From Trichomonas vaginalis G3 (taxonomy: Eukaryota > Parabasalia > Trichomonadida > Trichomonadidae), in contig NC_067208.1 of NCBI RefSeq assembly GCF_026262505.1, forward strand, positions 992,001-1,056,000: 64,000 nucleotides of DNA, in the 5' to 3' direction. Shown here one piece after another: positions 8,309-19,490 of the stretch. A program made the position numbers and the translations under genes. A model generated the notes under the pieces. That model ran no database searches, was not told where the DNA came from, and saw only the letters and a list, made by a program, of their open reading frames with translations. Every line of letters begins with the position of its first letter. Position 1 is the first letter of the stretch.

Positions 8309-9543
8309 TTACTCATAAAAATTTTTCTTTGTATATACGCCGTTCTGAACATCTAAAAGATTTTTGACATTTGCCAAGAATGTTCGTTTAGAAGCTGCCA
8401 TATAACCATATTCTTGACAATATTGTTTATATTCATCGTACAATGACCTTTCATCTAATGACACAAAGTCAGTTTCATCTATAAACAGTTCATATACACT
8501 CTTGTTTGCTTCTAACAATGTTTGTCTCTCTTCGGTATATGGAATTTGTCTTGGATTGAACTTTGAAATATCTAATGTCATAAAGTATGAGAACAAGTGG
8601 TTGTAAAAGTCAGATGTCAAAGTTTCTGCTAAGTCGTCAAAATATTCTGTATCTTGCATATGAGAATCTGACGTTCTGACAACTACATATCTTCTGTCAG
8701 AACTTTCTAACTTCATCGGAACAGTATTGTTTGAAACCATAATGAAGTTTGCAACATTTTCACAAACTCTTTGGTCTTTATACTTTCTTTCAACAACTCC
8801 AACTTTATCTGTTATAAGACTCTTCAAAGCATCTGAGTTTAAAACTTTTGTTGTATCTATACTTTGAAGTTCGTTACATACTATAAGTTTCATATTCTCT
8901 ATTGAGGAGTTAAACTTGCCACAGATGTTTTCTATGTTTGTCATATTAGGGTTCGAATAGCCCTCTAACAGTTTGCATAAGATATCTGTAAAGAAAGTAT
9001 TCTTACCAGTTCCTTGTTTTCCAATTATAATGAGAGCAGTTTCATTCTTAGCACTTGGATGTTGTAAGATGTTTGCAAACCAACATAAGATATACTCATA
9101 GACTCTTTCGTTTCCATTGCATAATTTTCTTTGACATGGTCTAATCAAGCTTCTATAATATTTTCTTTCCATTCTACTTGTTCGTATTTATATCCAGTGA
9201 AGATAGAATAGAAGTTTGGAGAAGGTGTATAGAACTTTATACCTCGAACTGAAAAATCTTCTAACTTTGACAATAAGATATCCCAAGCATCTAACATCTT
9301 CATGCCAACTTGTACGACTTTTATTTTCTTAAGTTTCTGTCTACATTCTTGTTCTGAAACTATTGTTGCTCTTGGTTTGTTAAAGACTACATCCCATTCT
9401 TTCATGACATAACATTCTGGGGCAGAGTCAACATAAATGACTAAACGTTTCAAATTCTCGACTGCATTGTTATAGTCTCTAAATGGACACATATTTCTGA
9501 ATGCTTGGAAGTCATAAAAATCTGAAACATCTATTCTGTACAT
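8309..9543 (-). pseudogene. Element A: SF3 (D5-like) primase-helicase
   Basis: Superfamily 3 helicase of the D5 type used by Polintons, virophages and NCLDV for genome replication. Signs: a Walker A (IIIGKQGTGKNTFF), a Walker B region (MKLIVCNELQS), a motif C-like NFIMVSNNTVP, and an arginine pair in SSDRRYVVVRT. The first 130 residues are a domain of unknown type (MYRIDVSDFYDFQAFR start). The C-terminal 45 residues recur in the 106-aa gene downstream. The locus is broken; the homologue in B is at 48531-49768. Confidence 0.85.
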
Positions 9544-9571
9544 TTTTATAAAAATAAAAAAAATATTTTTT

Positions 9572-10362
9572 TTATTCTTGAGCTATTTGTTGCATTTGTT
9601 GTTCTTGAGCTATTTGTTGTTGAAGTTGTTCTTGTAATACAATACTTTCACCGGTTGCATCTTCCATTCGAAACTTTCTGCCGTCATTGACAAATACATA
9701 GGACATAAAAGTTTTACAGGAACAAAGTTTGCGTCAACTAATGTCAACGTTATACTTGCCAAAGTGTTTGAGTTCACTAAGGTTGAAAATTCTGCATTCG
9801 AATGAACAATAGGCAAACCAGCAGAGAAAGTGTTGTTTATACGCATGAGTATCTTTTGGTCATAGTAGTTTCTGTCGACATTCGAATAGCACTTTGAACC
9901 TAAGTTTGAAACAATATATAGATTGGTGTGCTTAATGTCAATGGAATAGACATTCCTTGTATGACACCTTTTCCTGTTATAGGAAACTGTTGGTAGTAAA
10001 AACCAGATATAAGTTTTGTATTATAGCTCATATCGTTTATACTAAACTCAGTCGGACATCCAAACATAATGAAACCTGCTCTAGTTGCCAGCACATGTTT
10101 ACATCCGTCCTTAAAGTATTAAATAAGTCAACAAAACCTGTTGGTGGTATATCTGAGTAAGTATCTTCAAAGAAGTATTTTTTACCATTCACAACAACAA
10201 AGTCTTCTGGTGTCCAAAAGAGCAAAACAGGCTTTAGTCGTCATCGTGTTTAAGGTCAGTTTACAATATCGTCCTTGAGGACTTTGTAAGTTTGTTGTTA
10301 TAGAATTATATGACTCAGGGTTTTTTAGTCGTAATAGTATAAACCACTATGTCTTCTGCCAT
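9572..10362 (-). pseudogene. Element A: probable penton (minor capsid) protein
   Basis: The locus encodes a strand-rich protein of about 260 residues with a Gln-rich tail and a FEDTYSDIPPTGFVDLF segment. Polintons carry a single-jelly-roll penton next to the double-jelly-roll major capsid gene. Size, composition and position (same strand as, and near, the capsid locus) fit that role. There is no diagnostic motif, so this is mostly inference from synteny. It is broken. The homologue in B is at 49797-50602. Confidence 0.5.
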
Positions 10363-10368
10363 TTTTAC

Positions 10369-10951
10369 TTAGCAAGTAAATTTTAATGAAATGTTGTGGT
10401 CGTCAAATATTTTTATGACGTCTGGGAAACTATATTTTAAGTTCAACGTTTCACCTCCTTTCATAACGTATATCTTGTCAATGACATTATATGAAACACC
10501 ACAGCAACTAATGTCGGGTTCTATTTCTTTGATGTTTATATCATCTGCCTCTGTCAAAAGTTTCAATAGTTCTTTCAAAATTTCATGAGGTGCGATGACA
10601 TATGAGTTCATTTTTACAGGGTTGTGTTCGACCAAGTTTAACATTATACTTAAAGCTTGACAAATCTTCTCCTGAGTTTGAAGTTTGTCTTTCAGTTGTT
10701 GGTAGTCATTTCGAATATCTGCAACAGAACTTAAGTCTCTGCTAACTTCAGGGTATGTTGGTTGTCTTTTACAGGAACTATTGTTATACCATCTTCGTCT
10801 TCGTATGGTTTCCCCACTTCAACATCTCTTTCTTTGACATTGACAACAACACTTTGACTGTTTTGTTTGAGTTGGTGAATTTAACTTCACATCTGCCACC
10901 GCCATTAAACCTTTTGAAACACTTACGCTTCTATTTTTTCGGAAATGACAT
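10369..10951 (-). pseudogene. Element A: hypothetical protein between penton and divergent promoter
   Basis: Homologous to the 194-aa protein at 50603-51187 in element B. The N-terminal third is low-complexity (Ser/Val/Asn). The middle is helical (DYQQLKDKLKTQEKICQ), and the C-terminal half is a compact alpha/beta unit (YVIAPHEILKELLKLLTEADD...). No family is recognised. Position next to the capsid genes suggests a structural or assembly role. Broken in this copy. Confidence 0.5.
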
Positions 10952-10969
10952 TTTACTTAGAATAAAAAG
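10952..10969. promoter_or_regulatory. 18-bp divergent start region
   Basis: TTTTACTTAGAATAAAAAG lies between two divergent ATGs: the minus-strand gene ending at 10951 and the plus-strand gene starting at 10970. T-run plus TAGAATAAAA words on both strands recur before other element genes (for example 35307-35324). It is conserved in B at 51188-51205. Confidence 0.5.
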
Positions 10970-11389
10970 ATGGACGTATTTGAGTATCTCTTCGAATTGA
11001 AGCAGAACAAAGTTTACACACACAAACAATACAAATACATTGACAGAATAGTTCTTTATACAAACAATGGTAAATGTTATAGAATAGCAATATTTGCTGA
11101 ACCAAAATATTTCCATAAAGCAAAGAAAGTTGGTATAACCGAGATGGTGAAAGTTCTTGACGTTGACAAAAATATAACAACAAAACTGACCGATATTTCT
11201 AAAGGAAAGTTTATCTTACAATTTTATGTCAAAACTGGCGTACTGTCAATATTTGACGGAGAGAAGTCAGTTCAAGAACAACTTACTGACCTGCTGCCAA
11301 AATCTGCTCGATGGAAGCTGTCGTTATGCCAATCTGAGGAGCCCCAGCAGGTTTCATCGAACGAATTTTCAAAAGAGCATCTTCCGTGA
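10970..11389 (+). CDS. Element A: hypothetical 139-aa protein overlapping capsid gene end
   Basis: An alpha/beta protein (MDVFEYLFELKQNKVY..., YKYIDRIVLYTNNGKCYRIAIFAEPKYF, then ILQFYVKTGVLSIFDGEKS). No family is recognised. Its last 35 codons overlap, on the opposite strand, the 3' end of the capsid gene, so that overlap region is under two constraints and the true C-terminus may be shorter or more variable. The homologue in B starts at 51206. Confidence 0.5.
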   Translation: MDVFEYLFELKQNKVYTHKQYKYIDRIVLYTNNGKCYRIAIFAEPKYFHKAKKVGITEMVKVLDVDKNITTKLTDISKGKFILQFYVKTGVLSIFDGEKSVQEQLTDLLPKSARWKLSLCQSEEPQQVSSNEFSKEHLP

Positions 11390-12899
11390 AAAGTGCTATT
11401 GGTTTTGTAAACTTCTTTGCTTTCAATTCATCTGGACCGTCTCTGTCACCAGTATATTGTATTTGAACTGTACCAACAGTTGAAATACCACCCATAAAGT
11501 CTTCTGAGTCAGCAAATGGAATGCCAAGCCAAAAGTTTGAACGGTCTCCATTTGTATATTGAGTTTTTTGACTTCCTGTATGGGTCCATACTTTCACATA
11601 TGGCATAATAGAACTTTGCATTTCAGGGTTAATGGTTGTTGTGAAGTTGTTGTTAAAGTTCATAGCATCTAATGTCAAGTTGTATGACCTCATATCCTCA
11701 ACTGCTAGAATATTCTTCTCTTGGATAATATTTGCCATCTATGTTTATATGATATTTAATACCGGGGTTGTAGAAACAAGAATAGTCATTTATAGTTCGT
11801 CTGAACAGTACAAACATAGTATCTGCATGTTTCATTGCAGTTGTTAAAGCAATATCTGTTCTTGCACCTGGGTCAGCACTTTGGTTTCCAACTTCACCTG
11901 CAAAGTCTTTGACAGATATTTGGTGTATAGGGAACATAAGTGGAACTGCAATATATTTGGCCAGCTAAAGCATTTGAAATATCTGGGTCCAACATATAGA
12001 CTGCAAGTCTGCTTTCTATTCTCTTGCATTCAAACTTTTCGCATGTAAACTTAACTGGGTCCCAAGCAGTTTCCAGCAGCATTGAAATAATAGTTTACTT
12101 CAGTGTTGAGGTTTGAGAAACCAAAGTCTAAGTCAACTTTGTCTTTGCAAAAGTCGTCGGCGAATGACATTTTATTTGTTCCCACTACTTTGTAATAGTG
12201 AATGGGTCTTGTGTTGGTGCAATGACTAAGTTATTTTTTGCTTGGGGTAAGTTCGATAGAAATTTTTTCCTGCCCAGTTTGGCAAGTATCTTAAAAACCT
12301 GAAGATGAGGAAAGATGACAAAGGAACTCTAAGTTTCAGTTTTACTTTAGTGGCAGCAGTTCCATCTGAACCAGAAAGGTTAACATAAACTCCTGGAACG
12401 TTAGGGTCAAGTCTTCTTATTTTCTCAATAGTTGCATACTGCGTCTGTTTGTTCTCTAGCTTGTGGTTGTACTGAGTTTCTCAAAGCGAACCATTCATAG
12501 TTTGCCCATGTTACTGTTTGAACTAAGTCAGAGTTAGAATATATCTTATATCCCATGAAAACTTCTGGCAGCATATTGGTATCCGACATAGAAAATTCAT
12601 TGCAACCTTTCTTGTCAGACAAACTTGGCAGAAGGTTTTATTTCAATGTCTTGTTCCACGTATAGAATGAGTTGTCAATAGAAATAATATGAAACCTGTC
12701 GCAAGCAATATCTACTGTTGTTGAAGAACCTTCTCCAAACTCACCTACGTTTCCATAAGAAACAGCAGTTGTATATTCGTAAGTTCCAGGAACTATTTCT
12801 GACCTTCTAATGGCATTGTCGCATTCGTTATACCATTCGGAAACATTTCCATTCATAGCCATCCAAAACTGTTGGCGTTATATTCTGAGCGGCGTACAT
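11283..12899 (-). pseudogene. Element A: major capsid protein (double jelly roll type)
   Basis: The locus of about 1.6 kb encodes a strand-rich protein of the size expected for Polinton major capsid proteins (500-600 aa). Suggestive stretches are the FKYNECDN-type start region, DRFHIISIDNSF, KISIELTPSKN (clearer in B), LFRRTINDYSCFYNPGIKYH followed by INIDGKYYPREEY, and SYNLTLDAMNFNNN. The 'inidGkyyP...Y' run is like the second jelly roll of NCLDV and Polinton capsids. It would form the hexon-like capsomer. The locus is broken; the same gene in B is at 51518-53122. Confidence 0.7.
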
Positions 12900-12930
12900 T
12901 TCATATGAGTAAAATATAGAATAGTTGGAT

Positions 12931-14568
12931 TTATATGTCATAATAGAACCCACGTGGACCAAGCTTTACTTTCTTCCTGACTGAGTTTTTAACTCTTCTT
13001 TTTCCTTCATTGCCACTACTTTCACTAGATGAAGTTACTTCTTCACTACTTTCACTTTGCGACGTTTCTCTTTTGGTATCATGTAAATATTGTACTTGCC
13101 TCTGCTTCAAGTTGTTGCATCTTTGCCTCATGTTCACTCTAGTATGTTGTAAATTCCCATGTCCTTTTTTGCCTTTGGCTCTGGTCGCCCATCTCAGTAA
13201 CCTATATCCTAGAAAAGGTTTGTCATAGTTTGTATTTGAGTCTTCGCGTAATTGTTTTGCATGACTCTTTCCTGAGTTTCCGGTTCAAGCTCTTCAAACA
13301 GAGGCTGTCCATATGGAATAAGCTCGTTTCCAAATATATCTTTTTTGCTAGCCATTTGGTTTTCCTTTCATCGTTACCAATTATATCTTTTTGTAATGGG
13401 AAAGCTTTTACCCAATCTTTTCAGCTGTGTGTCTTTATTTCTGTAGTTGGTTTTATTTTTCAAGGAACATGTGTTTTCAATACTAACATTTCATTTGGTA
13501 CTGTCCATTTGAGTTTTCTTAAATATTCATCCCTTCTCGTTCATTGTCTGCAAAGTAATTTTTTATGGACATTTTGTAAACTTTCGTGTTGCAAGGTCAT
13601 GTACAATAGGTTCTCTTCCTCTCTAGTTCCCTTAATAACTTTTTCTTTCTAAACTCTTCACCAAATATACCATCTCTATGGTTCTGTGTAGTTCTTTGAG
13701 ATAAATGTTCTAGAGAACGTCAGGTGTTAGTATTTCCATCAGCCATGTTCATTTCATACTGGTCCAAAATATCTGCATTTCATATCTTTCAATGCATTAA
13801 AGCCGCGCCTAAAATACCACTATATCTGTTCACCATTGACTTCCATTGCGTCTACAACTCTTGGAATTGTGGTTGTAAGTTTTATGAAACCACCTATCCG
13901 GGTTACTTTATGACCCCATCTCATTGTAGTTCCATCGTCTGCAGAAAACAAAAGTAGGTTTGTTTCCATTGTTAGGTTCTGAAATGAACTTTAAACAATG
14001 TTTCATTTCTATATGTTTTGTGAAATTTTAACAATTTTATCTTTCACCGAGTCATCCCAAGATAGAACGTTAATGGTCGTAAGTAAAAAGGGTTTTGTAT
14101 TTTGTACATTTTTTCAGTTCTTCCATTCTATGCTGAATATTTTCATCTGTTGGAGTCTTTTGTATGTCGCAAACATTTTTCGACTATTCTTCTACAATGT
14201 CAGCCGAATTTTCTAGACTCTTATTGAATTCATATTTCGGAATATTTTTCACCTCATACTCTTGTTGAGGGTCAAGATTTTTTCGGCTGTCCAAATCTTC
14301 ATCTAGTTTTGAAGTTATTTCCAAAGAAGGACTTGTCGTTTCCTTCAGGCTCTTGCTAGCTGTTGTTTGCTGTAACTATTTCTTCCATGTCTGGTTGTAT
14401 CTGAACTTCTTCCTGTGGAGTTTTCTTGTACCTCATCTGCTGGCATTTCTTATATTCCGAGACCGTTTTCACAAGTTTCCCTATCTTAGTCCATCCGCAT
14501 TCATAAGCTTTTGTCTTTCGTTCCGTTCTATTTTTTAGCCGTTTCCATGAAGATAGTTGAATCATCAT
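12931..14568 (-). pseudogene. Element A: large acidic structural-type protein
   Basis: Homologous to the B locus 53155-54691. The N-terminal side is very acidic and Gln-rich (QETPQEEVQIQPDMEEI), the middle is helical, and the C-terminus is strongly basic (GKRRVKNSVRKKVKLGPRGFYYDI). A Ser/Glu tract near the C-terminus (SQSESSEEVTSSSESS) is present here but not in B, so the linker varies in length. No domain is recognised. Position between the capsid and core-type genes suggests a virion component. Heavily broken. Confidence 0.5.
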
Positions 14569-14584
14569 TTATCTTCTGACAACC

Positions 14585-15540
14585 AAATATTCGGAGTAAA
14601 TTCGTATCATGCATTTGATGCATAATCTATTAATCATATCCCTTAGCGAGCTTCGTATTTTCCAGGTTTGAATGTATATCCCTTTGGTGCTGAACCATAA
14701 AGCTAATAGTTCGGGTCAGAATTTCTTCCTTGAACTTTCAATAGCTTCTTTATATCTGTCACTAAAGTCAATCAGTCGTCTGGGTAACCATGTCTTCTTT
14801 AAGATTTTTAAGAATTCTTGGTTTCCTTGTTCTCTACTTCTTTATGTCCTGTGCTTGTGGTTTGTGGTTGTTGTTGTGCAGTGTATTTGAACTGTTGGTT
14901 GGCTGTGCGGTTGTGGAGGTGGTTGTAGATGCAGGTTTTGAAACTGTTGTTGCTGTGTTGTTGTTGTGTTGGTTTGTTGCGGTTTTGGTGCATCGCCTGT
15001 GTCTGTGTCCATGTGAAACGGATGTAAAATGTTTTTAGGTAGTCTGGTGCAAGGTCTTCTCTGAGGTTTGGTATACACTATAGGTTCTCATTTTCCACTA
15101 GCTAGTATGTATGATGCATAAAGTCACATGACGCAGCAAACTGGCTCAAATGTGTACTATTTCGCACACTGCAGGCCAGATTAATATAGTCCTACCTGAC
15201 TTCGTTTTTACAGAAAAAGCATTTACTAAGGTCTGTATTCTTGGCTCTTGTTGTAATCATTTTTACGTAATCCATAACAAGCAGGCTTTTTGCTCACTAA
15301 AACCGATAGTTCCAATAGAGGCACTTTGAAGCATGCCACTGTCCATCGTAGGCAAAGCATTATCTGTTATTTTCGTTATATTTTGTGCTACTTATCTCTT
15401 AACTCTTTTGTCTGAAACCTTCAGACTCAGTTTCTTTCGCAGATGAGAACTCGTTCCCACTTGTTTCACCTACTATGAAGAGCTTCGAACGTTCTTAAAG
15501 AACATTTCTGTTTTGATTTTTAGCAAGCTTCAATTATGAC
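14585..15540 (-). pseudogene. Element A: remnant of core-type coiled-coil protein
   Basis: This matches the C-terminal half of the B gene at 54704-56354, including the His/Pro/Gln/Thr-rich linker (HSQPTVQIHCTTT-type composition) that in this copy is rich in CAA/ACA triplets. The match fades at 15500-15540, where host DNA begins. It is a partial and degraded copy. Confidence 0.6.
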
Positions 15541-15798
15541 TCGAGACATCAAATTTATTCAATCCAACTTATGATTTAGATTCATATTTTTGATCAACAA
15601 TTTTTTGAGACCAATGTTAACTATATAAGTATGTCACGGTGAACTATTTGATACGAGTCTTTAGAACGTTAGCGTTGGGGCAAATAATTAATTTAACTTC
15701 TACTGACTTTAGTAAAATATTTTGTAGCAATTTTTACCTAGAGACTTTATTGCCTGGCATGAGACGATGTAATACGTCGTTATTACCCTTACAATGTC

Positions 15799-16110
15799 TT
15801 GCTACGATTTAGAATCGTAAAAACAGTGTGGATTATTATTGGTTTAATTGGGCCCTGTCACACGAAATCTCAACAAGAACCGCAACAGTATCCGCCGAGT
15901 GTTCAGGCTTTTATGCGTGCGTATGATGAATATAGATCAATTTTGAATGAGTCGAGCAAAAATTATCTGGACCACAAGAACCAAATAACCCAGATATATC
16001 AGTCTAGGTTTTCTGAGATTGATAACTATATGAATATGCGCAGTGAGCTTATCAATCAAGAAAGCAAGTTTCGTCATCAAATTATCACAGATGGCTATGA
16101 TGACGCATGA
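15799..16110 (+). CDS. Possible small hypothetical protein, 103 aa
   Basis: The ORF starts with a short basic stretch and about 12 hydrophobic residues (VWIIIGLIGPC), which could be a signal peptide or membrane anchor. A Gln/Pro stretch and a helical body rich in Tyr, Asn and Gln follow (EYRSILNESSKNYLDHKNQ). Codon choice is less AT-biased than the surrounding spacer, which gives some support. No family is recognised and no clear initiator element precedes it, so it may be chance. Confidence 0.3.
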   Translation: MLRFRIVKTVWIIIGLIGPCHTKSQQEPQQYPPSVQAFMRAYDEYRSILNESSKNYLDHKNQITQIYQSRFSEIDNYMNMRSELINQESKFRHQIITDGYDDA

Positions 16111-16502
16111 ACTATCAATAGGATAAACAAATTTTTGTATGTAATTATTGCTTTTTGACCTTAGATTTTCAGATATCTATTAAATTCATCAAAATTAGAA
16201 CATTTTTTCATGGAGAATTTTGTTTTTCTTGAAGTAATGAAAGTGTGTGGGATTATAATGTGAGTAGAAGCACGCCTCTGTGCTAGATCTCTCCGTTATA
16301 GGCCAGAATTTATGGTATCGAATATGAATTTTGAATGATGAAATAATTGAAGAGTAAATATATAGAAATTGCATTTTGTGATTGTTAATTAAACTAAATC
16401 ATACATATCTGGTTCACGTTCTCATGTTCGTGATTTCAGAATATAAAACTCAAGATTTATAATTAGCTAGCGAGCTTGGTATTTAGTTTTGTGCTTAAAA
16501 TG

Positions 16503-16691
16503 ATACAAGTCTATGTATCCATCGATATTGAAATTCGTAAAATGATCATTTTCTATCCTAGGGAGTCCAAAGAACAAATATTTGTTAGAATTCATACAAA
16601 AACGAGTGAATTGAGAAAATTTATTGAAGATCTCTCTTTGGGTGTTGAAAAAATTCCTTATTCACGTCTAATATTTTGTAATTCGAAATAA
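16503..16691 (+). CDS. Possible small hypothetical protein, about 62 aa
   Basis: From the internal ATG at 16500-16503 the frame reads a compact mixed sequence (QVYVSIDIEIRKMIIFYPRE, then a Lys/Thr-rich helix). The alternation of strands and one helix would suit a ubiquitin-like fold, but no signature is present. It stands alone in a long AT-rich spacer. A chance ORF is equally possible. Confidence 0.2.
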   Translation: MQVYVSIDIEIRKMIIFYPRESKEQIFVRIHTKTSELRKFIEDLSLGVEKIPYSRLIFCNSK

Positions 16692-17375
16692 ATTTATATT
16701 ATTTATGATTCATCATATTTGAATACTATTATATAAGATTGGGATATTGGAAAATGCTGTATATTTTTCTCGATTCATCATGTAGGTCAATAGAATAATT
16801 TATATTGTTGTATATGTGATATTTTGTTTTATATTTTGCATCTATGTATAAACTATTTTTATTTCCCATATTTAGATGGATCATAATCTACAAATTTTTG
16901 TTCAAAAAAATTAATTTTTTAAAAAATGAATGAAAAATTTGATATTTTTATTATTAAATCCCTCTATTATTTTTAAGTTGAGAAATCATATCACTCGTTG
17001 TATACGATATTTAGCTGAATTTAAAGCTTTTTACTGGTGAAAAAACATAAATCATTATATAATTAAATAATGTATGTACAAAATCGGGGAAAATCTTATA
17101 TGACATTAGCAAACTAAAAACAAATATAATATGTGAGGGTATGGCTAAACATCGCCCAATATCAGATTCTTTTCAACGAATTTATCATCAAAACATAGCA
17201 AAACAATGGAACCTGAACATCTATATAACTCATTTAATACCTAGAGAATGCGAGATCACAATTGTTAATGATAAGTTTGATGGGATTATAGTTCAATAAT
17301 CAAGTTCTCAATTTTTTGTTTGATAGGAATTTTCCAAAAAAATTTTACACGACCATCAAAAAATAAAAAAAATTC

Positions 17376-19490
17376 ATGGAAGCATTATCGAACTATCTTA
17401 AAAAGATTATTTCAGATGAAAGTATGGCTGACTACATATGCGAAGTAGCTGATTCATCAGAGACTGTCGATGAATTTAGTGAAATTGCTGCACCAATTTT
17501 GTCAGAATGCTTAATTGACCAAAAAGACGAAGACGAAATCCAAAAACTTTGCGTCAAGTTGTTTAATATGAAAGAAGATACACAAGAAAATCAAGAACAA
17601 GAAGAATTAGAGAAGCCAGTTGTACTTTCGAATTTAATGAACAAACAAGTTAAAGAAATGACATTAACCCAATCTATATCGAAAATGTCAGGCCCACTCG
17701 AGGCAGCCAAGATGCCAGAACTTAATATTGAATCAGATGCAAAATCAATCGAAAGAGCAAGGCGAAAAGAAGAGAAAAGAAAGCAAAATTACCAACAAGA
17801 CAGACTTGATTACATGGAATTTGAGAAGTCTCAGTTCAAAGAAGGCACAACTTTCAGACGTCCTCTTAATCATCACCCACACGACATTATTTTACGCGAA
17901 ATCAACATATCAGCAGGACCTATGAGTCTTATCGAAGACGCAGAGATGCTTCTTTCGCCTGGAAATCGTTACGGTCTTGTTGGTCGCAATGGTATGGGAA
18001 AAACAACATTAATGAAGCATATGAACTCGAATTTACTCAAAGGTATATCAGACGATATGCTTATTATCCATGTCGAACAAGAAGCTCCAATTTCAGAAAA
18101 ATCTGTTATTGACGCCGTTTTAGAATGCGATATCGAAAGAATCGAGTTACTAGAGAAACTACATAAGCTTGAGCAAGACCATTCAGGCACAATCGATGAA
18201 CTTTCCGCAATACAAGATCGACTCAATGCAATTGGCTCGAATTCCGCTTACGCCAAGGCCCATTCCATCCTTGTATCCTTAGGATTCTCTCCGGAACAGA
18301 TTCAAGGCCCTCTTTCCCTTTGTTCCGGTGGTTTTCGAATGAGAGTTTCTTTGGCCCAAGCATTATACATCGGTCCAGACGTTTTGATGCTTGATGAGCC
18401 AACAGGACACCTTGACGCACCATCCGTTTGCTGGTTGGAAGAGTATCTGACCACACAATGCAAAGATCAGATTTTATTAACGATATCTCATGACAGAGTC
18501 TTCCTTGATAACGTTTGCACGCACATTATCCATCTAAAAGACAAGAAACTCACTACATACCGTGGAAATTACTCGAGTTTCAAGACACAATTTGATAATA
18601 AAGTCGAAGAACTCGAAAGAAAGCACGCGAACCAACAAGCGGCCATTGAACAAAAAGAAGACTTCGTAAGAAGACTCAGATACAAGGCGTGGGCCGCTGC
18701 TCAAGCACAAGGACGTTTAAAGTTAATTCAGAAGATGCAGGAAGAACAAGTCGAGTTAATCGAAAAGGATCCACCTGTATTCTTCAAATTTGAGCTTACT
18801 ACTGAAGCTGCTCAAGATACAATCGTTACTTGTGAAAACGTCAAATTTTCTTATCCTGGAAAGCCAATTTTCGATGATTTGAGTATCGAAATAAAGAAGA
18901 ACTCCAGAATAATCATTATCGGTGCAAACGGATCCGGAAAATCCACTTTTATTAAGATATTAACCGGAGAAAATAAAATTCAAGATGGATTCTTCCAAAC
19001 GATCTCGAATTTGAGGATCGGATACTTCTCACAGCACCACATAGACCAAATGGACTACAACGATACACCTCTACAGTTCATGGTCAACAGACATAAAGAA
19101 TTTAAAGTTGACGCATTAAGAGGAAAACTCGGAGAGTTCGGTATCGGTAGTGACGTTGCTTTAAGACCAATTTCATCCCTTTCTGGTGGCCAGAAAACCA
19201 AAGTTGTATTGGCTTCAATCGCAATTATAAATCCACACCTTATTATCATGGATGAAGTCACAAATAACTTGGATATGGACTCAATCGAAGCCCTTGGTCA
19301 GGCTTTGGGTGAATATAAAGGTGCAATTATCGCTATTACTCACGACCAACATTTCGCTGAACTGATCAATGGCGAAATATATGTCTGTGAGAATATGGAT
19401 TTGAAGAAGTTCCCTGGAACTTTCGCAGATTTCAGATCAAAGATCAAATCTCAAATCAAAGCAGAATTCCTCAAATCTATTCAACATTAA
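17376..19490 (+). CDS. ABCF-family ATPase (ABCF3/GCN20-like), 704 aa
   Basis: A cytosolic twin-ATPase of the ABC-F family, which acts on ribosomes or in translation control rather than in transport. It has no membrane segments. An N-terminal region of about 170 residues, acidic and then basic (RARRKEEKRKQ), resembles the GCN20/ABCF3 extension. Cassette 1 has Walker A GRNGMGKT (203-210), signature LCSGG (315-319) and Walker B VLMLDEPTGHLD (336-347). Cassette 2 has Walker A GANGSGKS (516-523), signature SLSGGQ (601-606) and Walker B LIIMDEVTNNLD (622-633), where Val replaces the usual Pro. A basic linker (about 405-465) joins them. Length matches ABCF3 (about 710 aa). The ATG at 17376 follows an A-rich leader. 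This is a host gene and looks complete. Confidence 0.93.
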   Translation: MEALSNYLKKIISDESMADYICEVADSSETVDEFSEIAAPILSECLIDQKDEDEIQKLCVKLFNMKEDTQENQEQEELEKPVVLSNLMNKQVKEMTLTQSISKMSGPLEAAKMPELNIESDAKSIERARRKEEKRKQNYQQDRLDYMEFEKSQFKEGTTFRRPLNHHPHDIILREINISAGPMSLIEDAEMLLSPGNRYGLVGRNGMGKTTLMKHMNSNLLKGISDDMLIIHVEQEAPISEKSVIDAVLECDIERIELLEKLHKLEQDHSGTIDELSAIQDRLNAIGSNSAYAKAHSILVSLGFSPEQIQGPLSLCSGGFRMRVSLAQALYIGPDVLMLDEPTGHLDAPSVCWLEEYLTTQCKDQILLTISHDRVFLDNVCTHIIHLKDKKLTTYRGNYSSFKTQFDNKVEELERKHANQQAAIEQKEDFVRRLRYKAWAAAQAQGRLKLIQKMQEEQVELIEKDPPVFFKFELTTEAAQDTIVTCENVKFSYPGKPIFDDLSIEIKKNSRIIIIGANGSGKSTFIKILTGENKIQDGFFQTISNLRIGYFSQHHIDQMDYNDTPLQFMVNRHKEFKVDALRGKLGEFGIGSDVALRPISSLSGGQKTKVVLASIAIINPHLIIMDEVTNNLDMDSIEALGQALGEYKGAIIAITHDQHFAELINGEIYVCENMDLKKFPGTFADFRSKIKSQIKAEFLKSIQH

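Larger units (their letters stand above)
1..15540 (+). mobile_element. Maverick/Polinton element A (partial)
   Basis: This is a Maverick/Polinton-class DNA element. Its first 350 bases match the interior of element B (from about 38409) and its 6085-15500 part is collinear with B from 46697 to 55500, at high nucleotide identity by eye. It holds ATPase, SF3 helicase, penton-like and capsid loci, which define the family. The left end lies outside the window. At the right, similarity to B stops near 15500-15540 and no terminal repeat is seen, so this copy is truncated into host DNA. It is broken, with a dozen or more interruptions, densest toward the right end. Close similarity to B suggests a fairly young copy. 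The exact right junction is uncertain by some tens of bases. Confidence 0.85.
15541..17375. other. Host intergenic region with two weak ORFs
   Basis: AT-rich DNA between the end of element A and the ABCF gene. Two possible small ORFs lie in it. One at 15799-16110 (103 aa) has a hydrophobic start (VWIIIGLIGPCHT) followed by a Gln/Tyr-rich helical body. The other, at 16503-16691 within a longer frame, reads MIQVYVSIDIEIRKMIIF and so on. Neither matches a family I know. The rest shows no tRNA, repeat or gene that I can support. Confidence 0.6.

Noticed and set aside
12900-15080. Plus-strand ORFs (13010, 13230, 13724, 13998, 14790 and others)
   Set aside because: All lie opposite the large minus-strand element genes and have shadow composition.
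17969-18456. Minus-strand ORFs within the ABCF gene
   Set aside because: Antisense shadows of a strongly conserved protein.
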